From Streptomyces purpureus (GTDB lineage: Bacteria; Actinomycetota; Actinomycetes; Streptomycetales; Streptomycetaceae), in assembly GCF_014648195.1 (NCBI RefSeq), contig NZ_BMQQ01000005.1, forward strand, positions 246,012-310,011: a stretch of 64,000 nucleotides of DNA. The letters run 5' to 3'. A program made the translations under genes and the position numbers. Numbering within the stretch: position 1 is the stretch's first letter; each line of letters starts with the position of its first letter. The notes below the pieces were generated by a model. That model was not told the origin of the DNA, searched no databases, and saw only the letters and a program-made list of their open reading frames with translations. Below, piece after piece: positions 8,222 to 16,935 of this stretch.

Positions 8222-9175
8222 TCACCCCGTACCGTCGACGTACAACGTCACACCGCCGAGAAGCCCGTTGTCGGTGCCCGCCCGTACGTTGATCGCCTGC
8301 CGTCCGGCGAACCCGTCCGGCGCCGTGACGTCCACGGTGACCTCGGTCTCCTCCCCGGGCGCCAGCTCCGTCCGCGAGGGCTCCACCGCCACCTGCCAGC
8401 CCCTCGGGACCGGCCAGCGCTCCGGACGGTGCCGGTCCAGCGGGGATCGGTCCTGCCCGCACGGCTCGACGGGCGGGATCGCGTAGCCGTCGGCGGTCAG
8501 CGTGACGACGGCCCGGTTGGCCCGGTCGTTGCGGAGGGGGAAAGTGAAGGCGGCATGCGGTGAGTTGAGCGCCTTCACATCGGTGTTGCTCTGCCCCAGG
8601 TTGTTGCCGGGCTCGGCGTCGTCGTCCCACAGCAGCTCGACCTGAAGGCAGTAGTGGCCGGCGGCGGCCGGCGTGCGCCACGGCACGGAGGCGAAGGCGG
8701 GGCACCCGCTCGCCGCCTTCACCGGCAGATCGACCTTCGTCATGCCGATGTCGTGCCGGGTGGTGCCCACGCCGAACGCGAGATAGCTGACGCGCACGGG
8801 CAGCCCCGGCGCCGGGCCGGTGGTCGAGCCGTTCCAGATACGGGCGACGACGACGTGGTCGGTGTCCGGCTGGAGGGCGTGCGCGTCGACCGGGGTGCCG
8901 GGGGCCGAGGCGAGTTCGACGTGGATATCGGGGTTGTCCCAGGTGAACGCGAGCCCCTGCGCGTCGAGATACTGCTGGCTGTAGATCAGGGGATCCGGCT
9001 GCCGGTACGCCCAGGGCGGGACCACTCCGTCGGCGGGCCTGGGCACTTCACGACCGGCAAGCCGACACAGCCGCCTGAGCTCCTTCAGGAGCCATCCCAC
9101 CCACCCCAGCACAAGCAACAGCCACAGCAGCTGTAGCCAGCGGGGACAGGCGCAGGGGTCCCGCTTGCACCTCAT
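8222..9175 (-). CDS. Membrane-anchored protein with CARDB/Ig-like extracellular domains
   Basis: About 317 residues from the ATG at 9173-9175 (a GTG at 9211 would add 12 residues; neither has a strong ribosome-binding site). After a Cys-rich start (MRCKRDPCACP) comes one transmembrane helix (LQLLWLLLVLGWVGWLL, residues 13-29). The rest is predicted to be outside and is beta-rich. A segment near 90-200 (VVVARIWNGS ... NNLGQSNTDVKAL) has the character of a CARDB adhesion module, and the end (PGEETEVTVDV ... INVRAGTDNGLLGGVTLYVDG) resembles an Ig-like fold. Signal-anchor topology with the Cys-rich tip inside is likely. It is the first gene of a unit with the hypothetical at 6839. Function is unknown; surface adhesion or scaffold is only a guess. 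Confidence 0.65.
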   Translation of the reverse strand: MRCKRDPCACPRWLQLLWLLLVLGWVGWLLKELRRLCRLAGREVPRPADGVVPPWAYRQPDPLIYSQQYLDAQGLAFTWDNPDIHVELASAPGTPVDAHALQPDTDHVVVARIWNGSTTGPAPGLPVRVSYLAFGVGTTRHDIGMTKVDLPVKAASGCPAFASVPWRTPAAAGHYCLQVELLWDDDAEPGNNLGQSNTDVKALNSPHAAFTFPLRNDRANRAVVTLTADGYAIPPVEPCGQDRSPLDRHRPERWPVPRGWQVAVEPSRTELAPGEETEVTVDVTAPDGFAGRQAINVRAGTDNGLLGGVTLYVDGTG

Positions 9176-9231
9176 ACATCCAAATGTTCCACCAGCGCCG
9201 GACGACCGCACCCCGAGGGGTGCGGCCCGTT

Positions 9232-9570
9232 TCAGCCCTTGAGCGCCGTGACGAACGTGGCCCAGGCGGCCGCGTCGACGACGAAGGCCGGCCCGTCGGG
9301 GTTCTTGGAGTCACGGAGCCCGACGCGGCAGGGCTGGGCGGCGACCTCGATGCAGTTGCCGCCCGTGTCGCCGCTGTACGAGGACGTACGCCAGGCAGCT
9401 GCCCCGAGGGGAGCGCACTCGACGCAATCACCACCGGTGTCACCGCTGTACGAAGACTTACGCCAGGCCGCTGCGCCGAGGGGGGCGCACTCGACGCACT
9501 CCCCACCCGTGTCGCTGCTGTACGAAGACTTACGCCACCGTGCGCCCGTCAGGTCGTGGTTCGTTCCCAT
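9232..9570 (-). CDS. DUF397 protein with three tandem copies of the N-terminal module
   Basis: A 112-residue DUF397 protein. The normal family unit is about 60 residues, opening with a W-[RK]-K-S-S-Y-S motif and ending in a V-x-D/F-V-x-A-L-K-like tail. Here the opening block appears three times: RWRKSSYSSDTGGECVECAP (about 11-30), AWRKSSYSGDTGGDCVECAP (about 35-54) and AWRTSSYSGDTGGNCIEV (about 59-76). Only the last is followed by the normal second half (GLRDSKNPDGPAFVVDAAAW). The duplicated DNA is clear as two near-identical blocks around 9370-9530. DUF397 proteins usually partner with the XRE regulator encoded just upstream. The reading frames overlap by 41 bp (9530-9570), implying translational coupling. 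Confidence 0.9.
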   Translation of the reverse strand: MGTNHDLTGARWRKSSYSSDTGGECVECAPLGAAAWRKSSYSGDTGGDCVECAPLGAAAWRTSSYSGDTGGNCIEVAAQPCRVGLRDSKNPDGPAFVVDAAAWATFVTALKG

Positions 9571-10378
9571 AACGCTCCTCCATCACTCGGGCGATCAGCG
9601 CCGCTGACTCCTCGACCGAGAGTGCGGCCGCCTGCAAATGATCGTATCGGAGCGAACCTTCCCTGATAGCGTCCGGATTGGCCGTCATGTGACCCTGCAC
9701 GAAGTCCTCGCTGTAGACGATGTCCGGGTCATCCTCGAAGCGCAGGAGCGTGAAGGATCCAGGCAGACCAGCGTGCGCGCCCGCCGAGAAGGGCAGGATC
9801 TGCACCTTCACCCACTCCTGGTCCTTCGTCTCCAACAGACGCTCCAGTTGGTTTCGCATGACATCCTTGCCACCGATCTCCTGGTGGAGCACCGCCTCGC
9901 TCAACACCACCCAGATCAAAGGTGGGTTCTTCTTCGCCAGGATGCGCTGGCGCTCCATCCGAGCGGCCACCTTCCCGTCGAGGTCCCCTTCCGTCCGTAC
10001 ACCCAGTACAGCGCGTGCGTACTCCTCCGTCTGGAGCAAGCCGTAGACCAACTGGGCCTGGTACGTGGAGATGTACGCGGCTTTCTTCTCGAGGTCGGCG
10101 AACGGCTGGAACCACGCCGGCAGCTGGCTCCGCAGCACCAGCCCGATCAGGCGCTCGAACACACCTCCCGTCTCCAGCGCCACATCCAGCCTCAGCGAGA
10201 ACTTCCGTGTCGGCACCTTCCGTGCGTTCTCGATCTGTCCGATCAGGGACGCCGTGCAGAACACGCACGCCCCCAACTGCGCCTGATTCAGCCCGGCGTC
10301 CTCTCTCAGCCGGCGGAGTTCTGATCCGTAGTAGTCCAGCGGCGACGCGCTGGGATCCAGGTCGCGGATGTTGACCAT
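9530..10378 (-). CDS. XRE-family regulator with DUF5753 (Scr1-type) sensor domain
   Basis: A 282-residue regulator. An N-terminal helix-turn-helix (about 15-70: ELRRLREDAGLNQAQLGACV ... IGQIENARKVPT) is followed by the DUF5753 domain (about 95-270) with typical features such as YQAQLVYGLLQTEEYARAVL and FSAGAHAGLPGSFTLL. These proteins pair with DUF397 partners in Streptomyces and affect development or antibiotic production; the partner here overlaps its 3' end. The start at 10376-10378 (MVNIRDLDPSA) was chosen from family length; an upstream in-frame ATG at 10465 would add 29 residues without family character. It is divergent from the ATPase-fold gene at 10464, an arrangement (XRE, DUF397, HATPase) seen repeatedly in this genus. 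Confidence 0.9.
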   Translation of the reverse strand: MVNIRDLDPSASPLDYYGSELRRLREDAGLNQAQLGACVFCTASLIGQIENARKVPTRKFSLRLDVALETGGVFERLIGLVLRSQLPAWFQPFADLEKKAAYISTYQAQLVYGLLQTEEYARAVLGVRTEGDLDGKVAARMERQRILAKKNPPLIWVVLSEAVLHQEIGGKDVMRNQLERLLETKDQEWVKVQILPFSAGAHAGLPGSFTLLRFEDDPDIVYSEDFVQGHMTANPDAIREGSLRYDHLQAAALSVEESAALIARVMEERYGNEPRPDGRTVA

Positions 10379-10463
10379 GGTCGACGGCACCCCCAAGCTC
10401 ACACCTTGCGGCGTTCGGTTCAAGCCGTAGCCGAGCGTAACCAATTCGTCGCACTCTGGTGAC

Positions 10464-10927
10464 ATGAATCACGCAACTGGCCTCCCACCGGCAGAAATTG
10501 AGGCCATCTATCGCATGGGCTTCACCGTCGGTGACCACTCCGCGCGGCACATTCGCCGGATCCTCCGTACGTTCCTCGGCCGCTGGGGCATGCCCGAGCT
10601 GGTCGACGACGCCGAGCTCGCGCTCACCGAGCTCGTCGCGAACGTCGTACGGCACGTCCCCGGCAGCCAGTGCACGCTGCTGATCATGCGGCGGCCGTCG
10701 GGGCTGCGGGTGGAGGTCACGGACGCGTGCGCGGGCGCCGTACGGCCCCGGCATCCGAGCGATCCGCTCGCCGAGGACGGGCGGGGGCTCCTGCTGGTCG
10801 AGGCCGTGACGGACCGGTGGGGGTGCCTGGTCCGGGGGACGGGCAGGCGGCCGGGAAGACGGTGTGGTTCGAGTGCGACGCGAAGCCGCGGCGTCGCGCG
10901 CGAAGCAGCATGCGCGCGAGGCAATAA
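10464..10927 (+). pseudogene. HATPase_c anti-sigma-regulator-like ATP-binding protein, frameshifted
   Basis: The protein begins as a standard RsbW-like ATP-binding partner of XRE/DUF397 systems: LTELVANVVRHVPG is the N box (about residues 55-68), and SDPLAEDGRGLLLVEAVTDRWGC carries the G boxes (about 97-120). At 10834-10838 a run of five G follows; one more G would let the frame continue into the expected family ending (GQAAGKTVWFECDA) that is instead found in the +1 frame and closes at TAA 10925-10927. As written, the original frame runs on as Arg-rich nonsense into the next gene. The join is so exact that either a recent one-base deletion or a homopolymer sequencing error is likely. Confidence 0.8.
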
Positions 10928-10968
10928 TGGGCGCCCCGGACCGTACCGCCCAGTAGCCCGCACAGTAG

Positions 10969-11679
<711 letters not shown>

Positions 11680-11711
11680 CGCCACCGGAGTCGTAGTACT
11701 AGGGTCTCGGC

Positions 11712-12704
11712 GTGCCGTACGACGAGGAACAGTCCCCCACCCCCCGGCGCCTTGCCCGGTCGAACCTGATGGTGGCGGTCATCGCGCTGGCTCCGCTCAC
11801 GATGGCGGGCTGGCTGATCTGGCAGGCGGTGGGTTCTGCGGGGCCGGGGGCTCCGCCCGGGTCGGTGGTGCCGCCGCCCAGCCGCAGCGCGACCGCGACG
11901 GGGAGCGCGCCCGCGACGTCGAGCCCGGCCGCCGGGCCCAAGCCGTCGGCCTCGGCCCCGGTCTCGTCGCCGACGCCTGCGCCGCCCACGCCGACGCTTC
12001 CTCCTCCCGGGAAGGGCCCCCTCTCCGGGAAGGTCGTCGTGATCGACCCTGGTCACAACCCTGGGAACTTCGATCATTCACGAGAAATCAACAAATCCGT
12101 GAACATCGGCACAAACCACAAGGAATGCGATACAACTGGCACGTCCACCAACCGGACCTCCACCCGTCCGGCCTACACCGAGGCGGAATTCACACTCGAC
12201 GTGTCACACCGCATCGTGAAGGTGCTGCGTGACCAGGGGGCGACCGTTCTCCTCACCCAGGACAACGACCGTCCCTGGGGCCCCTGCATCGACGAGCGCG
12301 CCCGGATCGGGAACGCCGTCAGGGCCGATGCCGTCGTCTCCGTCCACGCCGATGGCTCGGGGGTCGGCAACCGGGGGTTCCATGTGATCCTGCCGGCGCA
12401 GGTCAAGGGGGGTGCGGCGGACACGGCGGACATCGTCGGGCCGTCGCGCGAGCTCGGTGAGCGGATCGCCGGGAGGTTCGTCCTGGCGACCGGCAGCCGG
12501 CCTTCCAACTATGTCGGCGGGGGTACGGGGTTGGACGTACGGAAGGATCTCGGCGGGCTCAACCTGTCCAAGGTCCCGAAGGTGTTCGTGGAGTGCGGCA
12601 ACATGCGGGATCCGCAGGACGCCGCATTGCTGACGAATGCGGCGTGGCGTCAGAAAGCGGCGCAGGGAATCGCCGACGGTATCAGCACCTACCTGCTGGG
12701 GTAG
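11712..12704 (+). CDS. N-acetylmuramoyl-L-alanine amidase (Amidase_3), membrane-anchored
   Basis: A 330-residue cell-wall hydrolase that should cleave the bond between N-acetylmuramic acid and the stem peptide. One transmembrane helix (about 20-42, LMVAVIALAPLTMAGWLIW) is followed by a Pro/Ser/Ala-rich linker to residue 105, then the zinc amidase domain. VVVIDPGHNPG supplies the first zinc His, the YTEAEFTLDV segment the Glu, and VVSVHADGSG the second His, with a final catalytic Glu in VFVECGNMRDP. An insert with Cys (HKECDTTGT and WGPCIDERA) may form a disulphide. Start ATG at 11712; 'ggtctcggcgtg' upstream gives a weak ribosome-binding site. The domain assignment is firm. Confidence 0.9.
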   Translation: MPYDEEQSPTPRRLARSNLMVAVIALAPLTMAGWLIWQAVGSAGPGAPPGSVVPPPSRSATATGSAPATSSPAAGPKPSASAPVSSPTPAPPTPTLPPPGKGPLSGKVVVIDPGHNPGNFDHSREINKSVNIGTNHKECDTTGTSTNRTSTRPAYTEAEFTLDVSHRIVKVLRDQGATVLLTQDNDRPWGPCIDERARIGNAVRADAVVSVHADGSGVGNRGFHVILPAQVKGGAADTADIVGPSRELGERIAGRFVLATGSRPSNYVGGGTGLDVRKDLGGLNLSKVPKVFVECGNMRDPQDAALLTNAAWRQKAAQGIADGISTYLLG

Positions 12705-12844
12705 ACCGGCCAGACGATAGATTCTCTTTTCTGCCGGGGGGATGCGGGGGCTGCCCCCGGGCGCGCACACCATCCGTACGATGGGGGCCGCCCCCGTGCC
12801 TTTGCGCCACCCCCGACGAGACGACCGACGAAGGACTTTTACAC

Positions 12845-13672
12845 GTGAACATCCGCTCGCTCACTCGAGGCGATGGCGTGGTGATCGGAGCAGCGGTGTT
12901 GCTCTTCATCGCCTCCTTCCTGGACATCGCCGACTGCGAAGGCAGCTTCTGCACGTCCACCAACTCGTGGGAGGTGTCTCCCCTCGGGTGGGGCGGCTTC
13001 TTCCTCGGCATCGTGGGTGCCGCGCTGATCGTGGTCTCGCACGGTCTGCCGCAGACCCGCAAGGTGGCCGGTCTCGAACTCGGTCAGGTGGGTGTCGTCT
13101 TCGCCGTCGCCTCGGCGTGGAACATCCTCATGTGGATCTTCGAGTCGAACAACGCGGGTGCCGGTCTGGTCATGGGCCTGATCGCCGCGCTGCTGCTGGC
13201 CGCCGCCGCGGTCGCCGGGCCGCTTGTGCCGGCGCTGAAGGCTCCGCTGGTGGGTGCGCCGCGTCCGCAGGCTCCGGCTCCGTACGGTCAGCAGCCGGGC
13301 GTTCCCGGCGGCTACGGCTACCCGGGTGCCCAGCAGCAGCCGTACGGCGCCCAGCCGGGTCAGCCGCAGCCGTTCGGCGCGCAGCCGGGGCAGCCGCAGC
13401 ATGAGCCCGCGCCGCAGCCGCAGGCCGCGCAGACGGCTCAGCCGCAGCCCGCCGGGCAGGGCGCTCCCGCGTCGGACTTCGCGCCGTTCTGGTTCGCGGT
13501 GCCGGTGGCGCGTCCGCTGTACGGGGAGGACGGTTCGCCGGCTCCGATCGCCGAGCTGGCGCCGGGGACCTGGTACCTCGCGGTGGAGCAGCGCGGCTCC
13601 GGTCTGGTCGCCCAGACGCAGGACGGCCGTCGTGGTGTTCTCCAGGACACGACGGGCATCCAGCGCGGCTGA
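12845..13672 (+). CDS. Hypothetical membrane protein with Gln/Pro-rich linker
   Basis: A 275-residue protein starting at GTG 12845 (VNIRSLTRGD). Four hydrophobic segments lie in residues 12-30, 48-66, 74-95 and 100-118, with a Cys pair in the first outer loop (DCEGSFC). Then comes a long Gly/Pro/Gln/Tyr-rich cytoplasmic linker (about 125-205; repeated GQQPG, GAQPGQPQ units) and a compact C-terminal domain (about 210-275) ending in a beta-rich segment (GTWYLAVEQRGSGLVAQTQD). Proteins of this layout are common in Streptomyces next to envelope genes, without known function. It follows the amidase gene by 140 bp, across a GC-rich hairpin near 12735-12760. Confidence 0.75.
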   Translation: MNIRSLTRGDGVVIGAAVLLFIASFLDIADCEGSFCTSTNSWEVSPLGWGGFFLGIVGAALIVVSHGLPQTRKVAGLELGQVGVVFAVASAWNILMWIFESNNAGAGLVMGLIAALLLAAAAVAGPLVPALKAPLVGAPRPQAPAPYGQQPGVPGGYGYPGAQQQPYGAQPGQPQPFGAQPGQPQHEPAPQPQAAQTAQPQPAGQGAPASDFAPFWFAVPVARPLYGEDGSPAPIAELAPGTWYLAVEQRGSGLVAQTQDGRRGVLQDTTGIQRG

Positions 13673-13738
13673 GTTCTCTGTGGCAGCGGCCCCTCGCCCT
13701 TCCGGGCGGGGGGCCGTTGTCGTACAGTCCCCCCTTGC

Positions 13739-13753
13739 CTGACTGGCCGTCAG
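13739..13753. promoter_or_regulatory. Second palindromic motif, CTGAC-N5-GTCAG
   Basis: CTGACTGGCCGTCAG has perfect 5-bp arms and lies 12 bp before the LLM oxidoreductase start codon, on the promoter or start of transcription. No KstR-type box is found beside it, so here the second motif acts alone if it acts at all. Confidence 0.6.
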
Positions 13754-13765
13754 AAAGGTGGGCTC

Positions 13766-14773
13766 ATGCGTCTTGGACTCGCGCTCGGCTACTGGGGCCG
13801 GGGCCCCAATCCCGGCCATCTCGACCTCGCCCGGGAGGCGGAGCGGCTCGGCTACGCCTCCGTGTGGACCGCCGAGGCCTGGGGCTCGGACGTGTTCACC
13901 CCGTTGACCTGGATCGCGGCGCACACCTCCCGTATCGAACTGGGCACCGCCATCGCCCAGATGGCCGCCCGCTCCCCCACTGCCACCGCCATGCACGCGC
14001 TGACGCTGGACCACCTCTCGGGTGGGCGGATGACGCTGGGTCTTGGGCTGTCCGGGCCGCAGGTCGTGGAGGGGTGGTACGGGCGACCGTTCCCGAAGAG
14101 CCCGCTGACGGCGACGCGGGAGTACGTGGACGTGATCCGGCAGACCCTGCGGCGGGAGCGGCCGGTGTCGCTGGAGGGGCGGTTCCACTCCCATCCGTAC
14201 CGGGGTGAGGACGGCACCGGCCTCGGCAAGCCGCTGAAATCGATCACTCATCCGCTGCGGGCCGAACTGCCCGTGCTGCTGGGTGCGGAGGGCCCGCGGA
14301 ACATCGCGCAGACGCTGGAGATCGCCGACGGCTGGCTCCCCCTCTACTGGTCACCGACCCGCCCCGACGTCTACGCCCTCCCGGACCGCCTCCCGCCCGG
14401 CTTCCGGGTCGCCCCTCTGGTGCGCGCACAGGTCTGCGACGACGTCGCCGCCGGTCTGCTGCCGGTCAAGGCGATGCTCGGCTTCTACATCGGCGGCATG
14501 GGCCACGCGACCCGTAACTTCCACGCGGACCTGATGGCGAGGATGGGCTACGAGCCCGAGGCCCGGCGCATCCAGGACCTGTTCGCCGAGGGACGCCGGG
14601 ACGAGGCGGTCCTGGCCGTTCCGGACGCCTTCGCCGACGAGATCTCGCTCGTCGGCCCTCGGAATCGCATCGCGGAACGCCTGGAACTCTGGCGCAAGGG
14701 CCCGGTGACGGACCTCCTGGTGACGGCCCCGGACCCGGCGGCGCTGCGGGTGCTCGCGGATCTCTGCCGGTGA
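13766..14773 (+). CDS. LLM-class F420-dependent oxidoreductase
   Basis: A 335-residue TIM-barrel oxidoreductase of the luciferase-like monooxygenase family, expected to use coenzyme F420. The N-terminus MRLGLALGYWGRGPNPGHLD and SVWTAEAWGSDVFTPLTWIA (about 31-50) are typical of the F420 subgroup, and ALTLDHLSGGRMTLGLGLSG (about 77-96) is the cofactor-binding segment. The C-terminal FADEISLVGPRNRIAERL helix is complete, so the gene is full length. Relatives occur in actinobacterial steroid and lipid clusters. The CTGAC-N5-GTCAG site directly before the gene links it with the other catabolic genes of the window. It ends 1 bp before the stop of a convergent lipoprotein gene. Family certain, substrate unknown. 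Confidence 0.9.
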   Translation: MRLGLALGYWGRGPNPGHLDLAREAERLGYASVWTAEAWGSDVFTPLTWIAAHTSRIELGTAIAQMAARSPTATAMHALTLDHLSGGRMTLGLGLSGPQVVEGWYGRPFPKSPLTATREYVDVIRQTLRRERPVSLEGRFHSHPYRGEDGTGLGKPLKSITHPLRAELPVLLGAEGPRNIAQTLEIADGWLPLYWSPTRPDVYALPDRLPPGFRVAPLVRAQVCDDVAAGLLPVKAMLGFYIGGMGHATRNFHADLMARMGYEPEARRIQDLFAEGRRDEAVLAVPDAFADEISLVGPRNRIAERLELWRKGPVTDLLVTAPDPAALRVLADLCR

Positions 14774-14774
14774 G

Positions 14775-15311
14775 TCACCCCCGGAGCTGGGAGAGGCTCG
14801 GGACCTTGTCCGTGACCTCGGCGCCCGCGCTGCGGCCCGCGTCCTTCACGTCCGTGATGACGTTCTCGAACGAGCCGATGTCCGCCTCCGTCGCCTCGCC
14901 CTTGCGGAGTTTGGTGCCGAGGTTCTTGAGGGAGTCGATGCCGGCGGTGATCGGGGCGAGCGCCTTCGACAGGAGCGGGTCGCCCTTGGCGTTGTTCGCC
15001 GCCGCCTTGAGGCGGTTGTAGGCGAAGGCGCCCGCGAGGCCCGCCTTGATCAGGGCGGACGTGCGGCCGTCCGCGCCCTTCTTGAAGGTGCCCGCGCGGT
15101 AGGGCTTCACGATCCACTGGTACGTGGCGCCCGCCGCGAGGCCCGCGTTGGCGACGAAGCGGGTCTTCGCGAACCGCTGGGTCTCGGTCGTACCGGTCGG
15201 GGTGGCCGAGCCGCCCCCGTCGTCGCCTCCGCAGGCGGCCGTGGTGAGCAGCAGGGTGCAGCACAGGAGCAGCGCCACGGCGGCACGGCGGTGCGGGGCG
15301 GTTCGGGGCAC
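14775..15311 (-). CDS. Hypothetical lipoprotein
   Basis: A 178-residue protein with a clear lipoprotein signal: positive start (MPRTAPHRRA), hydrophobic core (VALLLCCTLLLTT) and lipobox TAAC with the lipidated Cys near residue 27, followed by Gly/Asp/Ser-rich linker. The mature part is helical and Ala/Lys-rich (QWIVKPYRAGTFKKG, LIKAGLAGAFAYNRLKAAA). No enzymatic motif is seen. It lies tail to tail with the F420 oxidoreductase, with 1 bp between the stops. Function unknown; the localisation call is strong. Confidence 0.85.
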   Translation of the reverse strand: MPRTAPHRRAAVALLLCCTLLLTTAACGGDDGGGSATPTGTTETQRFAKTRFVANAGLAAGATYQWIVKPYRAGTFKKGADGRTSALIKAGLAGAFAYNRLKAAANNAKGDPLLSKALAPITAGIDSLKNLGTKLRKGEATEADIGSFENVITDVKDAGRSAGAEVTDKVPSLSQLRG

Positions 15312-15421
15312 GGCGGCACCTCCCAGGGGCTTCGGTGTCAGCCTCGGCCCTCGGTGGCGGCCTCACCAGTCGGGTGGAGCCGAACGGGTTTCCGGCGGCG
15401 TGTGGCGGTAAGGCGAATCGC

Positions 15422-15715
15422 ATGAATCATCGACGGAGCAACACCACGCAGGCGGCGCGGGTGATCAGCGTCGTCGCCGATGTCCTGGCCGCGATCATCG
15501 GCCTTTGGATCCTGATGTACCTGCTGGACGCCAACCGGGCGAACGGTCTGGTGGAGTTCGTCCAGAACGTGGCCCGCTTCCTGGCCGGCTGGTCGCACGA
15601 CCTGTTCACCTTCGACACGGCGTGGGCGCGTGTGGTGGCGGGATACGGTCTCGCCGCGGTGGTGTACCTCGTGGTCGGGCACATGGTGGCGGGGCGACTG
15701 CTGCGCCGCCACTGA
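15422..15715 (+). CDS. Small two-helix membrane protein
   Basis: A 97-residue protein with two transmembrane helices (about 13-35, VISVVADVLAAIIGLWILMYLL; and about 69-90, VVAGYGLAAVVYLVVGHMVAG) flanked by Arg/His-rich ends. The ATG at 15422 gives MNHRRSNTTQ; an in-frame upstream ATG exists but overlaps the divergent lipoprotein promoter. Proteins of this size with an upstream 'DUF' style are widespread in Streptomyces without a known role. It is divergent from the lipoprotein at 14775 and convergent with the barrel protein at 15862. Confidence 0.8.
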   Translation: MNHRRSNTTQAARVISVVADVLAAIIGLWILMYLLDANRANGLVEFVQNVARFLAGWSHDLFTFDTAWARVVAGYGLAAVVYLVVGHMVAGRLLRRH

Positions 15716-15861
15716 CCGTTCCGAGCAGGGGCCGAGCAGAAGCCGAGCAGGGGGGCCGAGCGCGGGTCCGGGTCCGTGGGGGACCCGGGCCGTGCTGCCG
15801 TTCATCCCCGGGGCGTGCGGCCGCACATCGCGGCCGGTCGTCTGCGACGCCGTGCGGCCGG

Positions 15862-16935
15862 TCAGCCGCAGCAGTCGGGCTCCAGGCCCTTCGGCAGGCG
15901 TTCCCCGCCGAAGACCGCCGTCGTCGCCTCGTCGCCGCCGAGCGCGGCGACCGCGAGGAGGAGGGAGCCCGCCGTCCAGGTGGTGAGTTCCTCGGGCCAT
16001 ATCGCTTTGTTGCCCTCGAAGACGTAGCCCGTCCAGTAGAGGCCGTCCTCGGCGCGCAGGTGCTGGATGGCCTGGAGGATCTCCAGGGCGCGGTCGGACT
16101 CGCCCATCGCCCAGAGGGCGAGGGCCAGTTCGCAGCTCTCGCCGCCGGTGACCCACGGGTTGGGCAGCACGCAGCGGACGCCGAGGCCGGGGACCACGAA
16201 GTCGTCCCAGGCGGCTTCGAGACGGGCCTTGGCCTCGGGGCCGGTGACCGCGCCGCCGAGGATCGGGTAGTACCAGTCCATCGAGTAGCGGCTCTTGTCG
16301 AGGAACCGCTCGGGGTGGCTGCGTATCGCGTGGCCCAGGGCGCCGGTGGCGAGCTCCCAGTCAGGCTGGGGCTCCTCGACGGTCTCGGCGATGGCGAGGG
16401 CGCAGCGCAGGGCGTGGTGGATGGAGGAGGAGCCGGTCAGCAGCGCGTCGGTGACGGGGGTGCCGTCGGCCTCGCGCTTCCAGCCGATCTGGCCGCCGGG
16501 CTGCTGGAGGTCGAGGACGAACTCGATCGCCGCGTACACGGCCGGCCACATGCGCTCCAGGAAGGCGTCGTCGCCGGTGGCGAGGTGGTGGTGCCAGACG
16601 CCGACGGCGAGGTAGGCGCAGAAGTTGGTCTCCCGGCCGTGGTCGGTGACCTGGTCCCACTGGCCGTCGTGGTAGGCGGCGTACCAGGATCCGTCGTCGT
16701 TCTGGTGCCGGGCCAGCCACTCGTAGGCACGCTCGGCGGCGGTGTGTTCGCCGGCCGCGTCCAGGGCCATGGCGGCCTCGGTGTGGTCCCAGGGGTCGAG
16801 GTGGTGGCCGCGGAACCACGGGATGGCGCCGTCCTCGCGCTGGGCGGCGAGGATTCCGGCGACGGTGCGGGTGGCCTGGTCGGCGGTGAGGACGCCGGGC
16901 AGGACGAGGTGTTCGGTACGGCCCGGAGATGTCAC
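15862..16935 (-). CDS. Six-hairpin/squalene-cyclase-like alpha/alpha-barrel protein
   Basis: A 357-residue cytosolic protein, usually labelled prenyltransferase or squalene-cyclase-like. Repeated helix pairs with Trp/Asp-rich turns are seen: AAQREDGAIPWFRGHHLDPW (about 21-40), LARHQNDDGSWYAAYHDGQW (about 62-81), FVLDLQQPGGQIGW and ALWAMGESDRALEILQ. The WDHTEAAMAL and WPEELTTWTAGS segments also recall six-hairpin glycosidases, so a glycan or isoprenoid substrate are both possible. The GTG start at 16935 overlaps the methyltransferase stop by 4 bp (GTGA), so translation is coupled. Third gene of the operon glycosyltransferase, methyltransferase, barrel protein. It ends in a CCG tail (LEPDCCG). 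Exact reaction unknown. Confidence 0.8.
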   Translation of the reverse strand: MTSPGRTEHLVLPGVLTADQATRTVAGILAAQREDGAIPWFRGHHLDPWDHTEAAMALDAAGEHTAAERAYEWLARHQNDDGSWYAAYHDGQWDQVTDHGRETNFCAYLAVGVWHHHLATGDDAFLERMWPAVYAAIEFVLDLQQPGGQIGWKREADGTPVTDALLTGSSSIHHALRCALAIAETVEEPQPDWELATGALGHAIRSHPERFLDKSRYSMDWYYPILGGAVTGPEAKARLEAAWDDFVVPGLGVRCVLPNPWVTGGESCELALALWAMGESDRALEILQAIQHLRAEDGLYWTGYVFEGNKAIWPEELTTWTAGSLLLAVAALGGDEATTAVFGGERLPKGLEPDCCG

